The notes under the pieces were generated by a model, which saw only the letters and a program-made list of their open reading frames with translations, had not been told where the DNA came from and did no database searches. Positions 7,769-11,510 of a stretch of 11,510 nt of DNA are shown piece by piece. The stretch spans positions 1 through 11,510 of the forward strand of contig VAXT01000065.1 in NCBI GenBank assembly GCA_005883245.1, written 5' to 3'. The translations under genes were made by a program, and so were the position numbers. The DNA is from Actinomycetota bacterium (lineage in GTDB: Bacteria; Actinomycetota; Thermoleophilia; Gaiellales; Gaiellaceae). The number at the start of each line of letters is the position of its first letter. Position 1 is the stretch's first letter.

Positions 7769-8776
7769 ATGGCACGGTTCTTCAAGCTGTTGCTGGCCGG
7801 GGGCCTCGTGCTCGCAGCCGTCGTCGGGCTGCTCTACCTGATCCCCTCGGACGAGTACATCTTCCTGCCGGACAAGGCCCAGCCACTGGCCCCGTACGTC
7901 ACCGTGCAGGGCGAGCGTTCCGACCACGACGGCGGCGGGATCTACTACGTGGCGGTCGAGGTCAAGAAGGCGAGCCTCCTCGAGAAGCTGTTCCCGGGGC
8001 TGCACGAGGGCTCGACGCTCGTTCCGGCTGCCGCCGTGGTCTCCCCCGGCCAAAGCGACAAGCAGCACCAGCGCCAGGAGCTGCAGGCCATGGCCCAGTC
8101 GCAGGAGATCGGCGCGGCGGTCGCCCTGAAGGCGCTCGGGTATCGCGTGCCGGTCACGTCGCCCGGCACTGTGATCGCGGACGTGAACCCGCACGGACCC
8201 TCGGCCGGCAAGCTGCGCGCGAGTGACACGATCGCCGCTGTTGATGGGCATCCGACGCCGTCCCTTCCCGCCCTCAGACGCCAGATCACGAAGCACAGCC
8301 CCGGGCAGAACGTCTCGCTGACCGTCCGCCGCAACGGGACGGTCCGCACCGTTCGCGTCAAGACGGCACCCGATCCGCAGGACAAGCGTCGCTCGATCAT
8401 CGGCGTGCTCACGAGCTGCGCGCTGCAGACCGCATCGAAGATCAGGCTCCCGGTGCCGGTGCACATCGATCTCGGCCGGGTCGGCGGCCCGTCGGCAGGC
8501 CTCGCCTTCGCCCTGGACGTCGCCGAGAAGCTCGGCCACGACGTCGACCGCGGCCACAAGGTGGTCGCGAGCGGAGAGATGTGCCTCGACGGCTCGGTCG
8601 TCCCCGTCGGGGGCCTCAAGCAGAAGACGATCGGCGCCAGACGTGCCGGAGCGGACGTCTTCCTCGTTCCGGCTGGGGAAAACGCGCAGGAAGCACGCCG
8701 CTATGCCGGAAAGATGCGCGTAATCCCTGTGCATACTTATCGACAGGCGTTGCACGCGCTGACAACGTTGAAGTAA
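7769..8776 (+). CDS. Membrane-anchored PDZ-Lon (S16) protease
   Basis: This is a YlbL-like protein: an N-terminal membrane anchor (hydrophobic residues 5-24), an extracytoplasmic linker, a PDZ domain and a C-terminal Lon-type protease domain without the AAA+ ATPase. The PDZ region is about residues 130-215 (GTVIADVNPHGPSAGKL, then AVDG and SLTVRRNG). The protease dyad is visible as Ser242 in GGPSAGLAF and Lys286 in GGLKQK, spaced as in Lon. GEMCLDGSV precedes the Lys. The likely role is ATP-independent processing or quality control of envelope or secreted proteins; related Bacillus YlbL proteins have been linked to the DNA-damage response and cell division. At 335 residues it is full length. 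ATG 7769 has GAGGA close upstream. The gene is followed by a probable terminator, so it likely ends the transcription unit. Confidence 0.9.
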   Translation: MARFFKLLLAGGLVLAAVVGLLYLIPSDEYIFLPDKAQPLAPYVTVQGERSDHDGGGIYYVAVEVKKASLLEKLFPGLHEGSTLVPAAAVVSPGQSDKQHQRQELQAMAQSQEIGAAVALKALGYRVPVTSPGTVIADVNPHGPSAGKLRASDTIAAVDGHPTPSLPALRRQITKHSPGQNVSLTVRRNGTVRTVRVKTAPDPQDKRRSIIGVLTSCALQTASKIRLPVPVHIDLGRVGGPSAGLAFALDVAEKLGHDVDRGHKVVASGEMCLDGSVVPVGGLKQKTIGARRAGADVFLVPAGENAQEARRYAGKMRVIPVHTYRQALHALTTLK

Positions 8777-8796
8777 AAGACTCCGATTTGCTTAAT

Positions 8797-8836
8797 TTTC
8801 GGCAGGTTGATACTGCCGGAATTTGCTGAGTTTTTT
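8797..8836 (+). terminator. Probable Rho-independent terminator after PDZ-Lon
   Basis: CGGCAG (8800-8805) pairs with CTGCCG (8813-8818) around a 7-nt loop. The stem extends by one U-G and two A-U pairs to 8797/8821. A run of six T follows at 8831-8836. The 9-nt gap between stem and T-run is longer than in textbook terminators. The element starts 21 nt after the protease stop, in a stretch notably richer in A/T than the surroundings. Confidence 0.6.
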
Positions 8837-8848
8837 CGTCGCCGGCTC

Positions 8849-8877
8849 TTGAAACTCGAGGCACGAGCACTCATGAT
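8849..8877 (+). promoter_or_regulatory. Sigma-70-type promoter for the Cys-rich small gene
   Basis: TTGAAA (8849-8854) and CATGAT (8872-8877) are separated by 17 bp. They match the -35 consensus at 5 of 6 and the -10 at 4 of 6 positions. The expected start near 8884 would give a leader of about 35 nt containing the AGGAG ribosome-binding site. It is the only two-part promoter I see in the window. Confidence 0.5.
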
Positions 8878-8919
8878 CGCTCGGTCGCCGGGTACGCACT
8901 CTCAGGAGCAAACCGAATA

Positions 8920-9087
8920 GTGAGCAAAAAGAGCAAAGCAAGCTGCGAACTTTGCTACTTCAGGCAAGCGGGTCTGTGCGCCCTCCCCGAGTCCCCCTGC
9001 CCGACCTTCCGCCCAGTAGGCAGAGGCGCTCTCTCTCCCCCGCAACAGGCCCGCTTGATTCCGCGGGTCGCCCAGCACGCCGCCTGA
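8920..9087 (+). CDS. Small four-cysteine protein (55 aa)
   Basis: I do not recognise a named family. GTG 8920 opens 55 codons ending at TGA 9085-9087. The start is supported by AGGAG at 8904-8908, 11 nt upstream, and a promoter-like element before that. The N-terminus is lysine-rich (SKKSKAS). A Cys motif follows: CELCYFRQAGLCAL then CPTF, i.e. C-x2-C-x7-C-x6-C with Cys at 9, 12, 20 and 27. The tail is Pro/Arg-rich. Four cysteines in that spacing suggest a zinc knuckle or a small Fe-S site. There is no signal peptide or membrane segment, so it is probably cytosolic. It starts 143 nt after the protease and ends 39 nt before the LapA-domain gene, which has its own -10 box. Codon third positions are GC-rich after the A-rich start, as expected for a genuine gene. 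Confidence 0.7.
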   Translation: MSKKSKASCELCYFRQAGLCALPESPCPTFRPVGRGALSPPQQARLIPRVAQHAA

Positions 9088-9114
9088 CGGCGCGCTGGAC
9101 GGCCCGCCTCTTCG

Positions 9115-9120
9115 TAGACT
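9115..9120 (+). promoter_or_regulatory. -10 box of the LapA-domain gene
   Basis: TAGACT is followed by CAATCC and GTG 9127, a 6-nt spacing. No Shine-Dalgarno sequence lies in front of the GTG, so a leaderless transcript is likely. No clear -35 element is visible at the expected distance. Confidence 0.5.
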
Positions 9121-9126
9121 CAATCC

Positions 9127-9417
9127 GTGAGGCTGTTCAGGCGACCCAGCGGGCCGGTCGAGGACTGGCAGCCTCGTCTGTACGCGATCGTCATCGGGCT
9201 CGTCCTGATCGTCCTCTGGCTGATCGCCTTCATCGTCAAGAACAACGATCCGGTCAAGATCGATTTCGTCCTCTTCTCCACCCATGCGCGGCTCATCTGG
9301 CTCTTGATTGTCCTGATCGCCATCGGCTTCCTCGGTGGCGTGCTCGGCTCGCAGCTCTACCGGCGGCGGCGTCAGCTAGGCCGCTCGGCTGAGCACGATC
9401 GCGGCGCGCACGGCTGA
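9127..9417 (+). CDS. LapA-domain (DUF1049-like) membrane protein
   Basis: This 96-residue inner-membrane protein has two predicted helices, about residues 18-38 and 57-77. They flank the short conserved loop NNDPVKIDFVLF, the hallmark of the LapA/DUF1049 family (a hydrophobic helix, then N-x4-V-x-F). The second helix has the glycine-rich IAIGFLGGVLGSQL pattern, followed by RRRRQ, which places the C-terminus in the cytosol. In Gram-negative bacteria LapA assists regulation of lipopolysaccharide assembly; in this type of organism the role is unknown. The GTG start at 9127 is 6 nt after a -10-like box. The last 42 nt overlap the convergent aminotransferase gene, whose stop codon lies at 9378-9376. 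Confidence 0.85.
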   Translation: MRLFRRPSGPVEDWQPRLYAIVIGLVLIVLWLIAFIVKNNDPVKIDFVLFSTHARLIWLLIVLIAIGFLGGVLGSQLYRRRRQLGRSAEHDRGAHG

Positions 9418-10428
9418 GGCCAGGCGGCGCACGCCCTCCTCGATCGCGCTCGGCGATTCGTAGCTGAACGCAAGCCGAATGGCGTTCTCCCCGCCCGGCC
9501 CGCAGAAGAAGTCCGAGCCGGGGACGAACGTGACGCCTTCAGCGCGGAGATCCGAGGCCAGGATCCCGGGCGGCAGCTCGACCCAGACGAAGTAGCCGCC
9601 TTCCGGGACGGTCCACGTCGCCTCCGGCAGGTGCCGCTCCAGTGCGGAGACCATGGCGTCGCGGCGCGCGCGCAGCAACCCGTTGATGCGCTCGAGGTTC
9701 GGCTCCAGGTTTCCGCGCCGCAGGAACTCGTACACGGTCGCCTGCGAGAGGAGCGCCGGAGTGATGTACGAGGCGGTCGCGGCCGCCACGACCTTGTCCG
9801 CGAGCGCAACCGGCAGGACGAGGTAGCCGACGCGGAGCCCGGGAGCAACCGTCTTCGAGAAGGACGAGCTGTAGACGACGTTCTCGCCGCGGGCCAGCTC
9901 GAAGACGGTCGGCTCGGGCTTGCCGTCGAAGCGGACGAGGCCGTACGGGTCGTCCTCGAGCACCAGCAGCGCCTCCTTCGCGAGGTTGGCCAGATGCTTG
10001 CGGCGGTCGCGAGAGAGCGTGCGCCCGGTCGGGTTCTGGAAGGTCGGGATCGTGTAGAGGAACGCGCCTCCGTCCACGGCAGGCTCCTCGTCCAGCGGGA
10101 TGCAGATCACCTCAGCCTCGAGCTCGTCGAGGATCTTCAGCGGGCGGTCGTAGGTAGGCGCCTCGACGATCACCGTGCCCGTCGGTGAGAGCAGCTCTGC
10201 GAAGAAGCGGAAGCCCTGGAGCGAGCCGTTCGTGAGCACGACTCGCTCGGGCTCCACTCGATGGCGGTCGGCGATCCAGTCGCGGAGAGGCGCGTAGCCG
10301 CCGGCCGGGCCGTAGTTCAGCGCCGTGGCGCCGTCACGCTCGATCGCGGCGCGCGCGCAGTCGGCGAGCTCCTCGAGCGCCAGGCACTCGGGCGCCGGAA
10401 CGCCACGGGCGAGGGAGATCGGCTCCAC
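9376..10428 (-). CDS. PLP-dependent aminotransferase, class I/II (2-aminoadipate/LysN-like)
   Basis: This is a fold-type I aminotransferase of the group that includes 2-aminoadipate transaminase and the aminotransferase half of MocR regulators. The PLP residues are easy to see: NPTG near residue 133, EDDPYG with the ring-contacting Asp/Tyr pair, Schiff-base Lys192 in SSFSKTVAPGLRVGY, and the substrate-carboxylate Arg in NAIRLAFSY. GPAGGYAPLRDWIA is the usual N-terminal motif. There is no helix-turn-helix domain, so it is an enzyme and not a GntR/MocR regulator. At 350 residues it is shorter than the usual 390-400; the segment between PLDEE and FLYTIPTFQNPTG looks about a dozen residues short, in frame. 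The amino donor is not predictable. The GTG start at 10428 is 6 nt after a TAGGGT box. The gene diverges from the secreted protein and converges, with overlap, on the LapA gene. Confidence 0.9.
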   Translation of the reverse strand: MEPISLARGVPAPECLALEELADCARAAIERDGATALNYGPAGGYAPLRDWIADRHRVEPERVVLTNGSLQGFRFFAELLSPTGTVIVEAPTYDRPLKILDELEAEVICIPLDEEPAVDGGAFLYTIPTFQNPTGRTLSRDRRKHLANLAKEALLVLEDDPYGLVRFDGKPEPTVFELARGENVVYSSSFSKTVAPGLRVGYLVLPVALADKVVAAATASYITPALLSQATVYEFLRRGNLEPNLERINGLLRARRDAMVSALERHLPEATWTVPEGGYFVWVELPPGILASDLRAEGVTFVPGSDFFCGPGGENAIRLAFSYESPSAIEEGVRRLASAVRAAIVLSRAA

Positions 10429-10434
10429 GGAGCC

Positions 10435-10440
10435 ACCCTA
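10435..10440 (-). promoter_or_regulatory. -10 box of the aminotransferase gene
   Basis: On the minus strand TAGGGT is followed by GGCTCC and GTG 10428, a 6-nt spacing that predicts a leaderless transcript. The hexamer shares two bases with the opposite-strand -10 box of the secreted-protein gene. Confidence 0.5.
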
Positions 10441-10444
10441 GAAT
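10439..10444 (+). promoter_or_regulatory. -10 box of the secreted-protein gene
   Basis: TAGAAT is a 5-of-6 match to the -10 consensus and lies 11 nt before ATG 10456. The mRNA would have a leader of only a few nucleotides. It overlaps the divergent aminotransferase -10 box at 10439-10440, so polymerase can hardly occupy both at once. Confidence 0.55.
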
Positions 10445-10455
10445 CCGGCCCGGAC

Positions 10456-10854
10456 ATGAAGCTCCTCACCGCCGCCACAATCGCAGCGCTCGCCTGTCCG
10501 GCCTCGGCCGCCGCAGCCCTGGAGGTGAAGCTCGCGGTGGCGCCGAAGGCGCCCGCGAAGGGAGAGTCGGCTTCGATCCAGCTCCGTCCCTACTGGACGT
10601 ACAAGCGGGCCGACGGCTCGTGCTGCGCGCTCGAACCGGCCGCGGTGCGGTACCCGTTCAAGCTCGAAGCCGTCTCGCCCGCAGGCCGCGTGTATCCGAT
10701 CGGAGTAAGCAGGACGAAGAACCGTTATCTCTGGTCGGGCACGTTCCGATTCCGAGCCGCCGGCCGCTGGGTGGTCCGCGCTCCGCAGTGGGGCCCGCGC
10801 TACAGCCGCAACTACGGCGCGAGGCCGCGGATCGAGGTCAGCGTCGGCCGCTAG
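10456..10854 (+). CDS. Small secreted protein of unknown function (132 aa)
   Basis: I recognise no family. ATG 10456 gives a typical Sec signal peptide: MKLLTAATIAALACPASAAA, with likely cleavage after the Ala run near residue 19-21. The mature part of about 110 residues looks beta-rich, with alternating hydrophobic residues (LEVKLAVAPKAP, FKLEAVSPAGRVYPI, YLWSGTFRFRAAGRWVVRA). This pattern resembles a single immunoglobulin-like or bacterial surface beta-sandwich domain. A vicinal cysteine pair occurs in GSCCALEP. The protein is basic and rich in Arg and aromatic residues toward the end. The frame is open further upstream to 10261, but that part overlaps the aminotransferase; the signal peptide and -10 box fix the start at 10456. 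Its stop codon TAG shares CTAG with the stop of the convergent sucD gene. Confidence 0.75.
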   Translation: MKLLTAATIAALACPASAAAALEVKLAVAPKAPAKGESASIQLRPYWTYKRADGSCCALEPAAVRYPFKLEAVSPAGRVYPIGVSRTKNRYLWSGTFRFRAAGRWVVRAPQWGPRYSRNYGARPRIEVSVGR

Positions 10855-11510
10855 GCTCGAGCGCCGGCGGTCTCTGCCGCCAGCTCGGCGACCTCGGTCG
10901 GGGTCGTCCCGACCCTGATCCCGGCGGCCTCGAGCGCCTCCTTCTTCGCCTGGGCCGTGCCTGCCGAGCCGGTGATGATCGCGCCCGCGTGGCCCATCGT
11001 CTTGCCCGGAGGTGCCGTGAACCCGGCCACGTAGGCGACGACCGGCTTGGACATCTCCGCCTCGACGTAGCGCGCCGCCTTCTCCTCCTCGTCCCCGCCG
11101 ATCTCGCCCACCATCACGACCACGTCCGTCTCGTCGTCGCTCTCGAACTTGCCGAGCACGTCGGTGAACGACGAGCCGACGACCGGGTCGCCGCCGATCC
11201 CGACGATCGTCGAGTTCCCGAGCCCGCGCTGCGCGAGCTCGTAGCCGATCTGGTACGTGAGCGTTCCGGAGCGGCTGACAAGCCCGATCCGCCCCTCCGC
11301 CAAGACTTCCGCCGGGATGATGCCGACGTTCGCCTTGCCCGGTGAGAGCACGCCTGGACAGTTGGGGCCGAGCATCGTGATCCCCTTCGGCCGGGTGTAG
11401 TTGTAGACGCGCAGCATCTCGTGCGCGGGGAGCCCTTCGGCCACGCAGATCACGGTCTCGATGCCCGCGTCGACCGCCTCGTAAATCGCGTCGCCGGCGA
11501 AACGCGCCGG
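10851..11510 (-). CDS. sucD: Succinyl-CoA ligase alpha subunit, 5' end beyond the window
   Basis: The alpha subunit of succinyl-CoA synthetase carries the phosphohistidine and CoA-binding site of the TCA step that interconverts succinyl-CoA and succinate with nucleotide phosphorylation. The frame is open to the window edge; the visible 219 residues are roughly the C-terminal three quarters. Motifs are GPNCPGVLSPG, VSRSGTLTYQ, GIGGDPVVGSSFTDVL, MVGEIGG, and KTMGHAGAI with the phosphorylated His. The last residues (IRVGTTPTEVAELAAE) are typical of the family. The GTG at 11453-11451 is internal. The beta-subunit gene sucC would be expected just upstream on the minus strand, outside the window. 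No internal deletion is seen, unlike the other TCA genes here. Its TAG stop overlaps the convergent gene's stop. Confidence 0.95.
   Translation of the reverse strand, partial: PARFAGDAIYEAVDAGIETVICVAEGLPAHEMLRVYNYTRPKGITMLGPNCPGVLSPGKANVGIIPAEVLAEGRIGLVSRSGTLTYQIGYELAQRGLGNSTIVGIGGDPVVGSSFTDVLGKFESDDETDVVVMVGEIGGDEEEKAARYVEAEMSKPVVAYVAGFTAPPGKTMGHAGAIITGSAGTAQAKKEALEAAGIRVGTTPTEVAELAAETAGARA

Noticed and set aside
9376..10428. MocR/GntR-type regulator
   Set aside because: Only the aminotransferase domain is present; no N-terminal winged helix-turn-helix is encoded upstream.

Overview
This is a GC-rich, gene-dense chromosomal window with no sign of phage, plasmid or insertion sequences. Gene content and protein style suggest an Actinomycetota lineage, probably a deep-branching one such as Thermoleophilia (Gaiellales/Solirubrobacterales-like). 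The support is a CitA-type citrate synthase, a short-form isocitrate dehydrogenase, adjacent XerC/XerD-type recombinases, and start codons preceded by a -10-like box with no Shine-Dalgarno sequence. The taxonomic call is an inference; no rRNA is present.

Layout. 1-1316 (+): 3' part of ATP-type phosphoenolpyruvate carboxykinase. 1351-3364 (+): two consecutive tyrosine recombinases, then a 51-residue membrane/Cys-motif protein that overlaps the second one. 3405-4886 (-): a HEAT-repeat protein and a citrate synthase whose N-terminus is disrupted. 5088-7735 (+): one long frame joining isocitrate dehydrogenase to malate dehydrogenase, followed 2 nt later by an atypical SDR. 7769-8776 (+): membrane-anchored PDZ-Lon protease, then a probable terminator. 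8920-9417 (+): a 55-residue four-cysteine protein with its own promoter, then a LapA-domain membrane protein. 9376-10428 (-): class I/II aminotransferase. 10456-10854 (+): small secreted protein. 10851-11510 (-): 3' part of succinyl-CoA ligase alpha subunit.

Function. Central carbon metabolism dominates: PEP carboxykinase, citrate synthase, isocitrate and malate dehydrogenases and succinyl-CoA ligase all lie within 11.5 kb. Around them are chromosome maintenance (Xer), envelope proteolysis (PDZ-Lon) and small membrane, secreted or metal-binding-type proteins.

The main oddities are two apparent deletions about 1.3 kb apart in adjacent TCA genes. Citrate synthase lacks about 33 N-terminal residues and changes frame at the gap. 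The IDH-MDH frame lacks the end of IDH and the glycine-rich NAD-binding start of MDH. They may be real gene remodelling or sequence/assembly loss; the sequence alone cannot decide. Also notable are a repeated TANNNT box 6-11 nt before start codons (leaderless transcription), a 27-bp divergent intergenic region with overlapping -10 boxes, a gene whose only plausible full-length start is CTG, an SDR without the catalytic Tyr/Lys, and two small cysteine-motif proteins. I do not see a convincing new multi-gene defence or mobile system.
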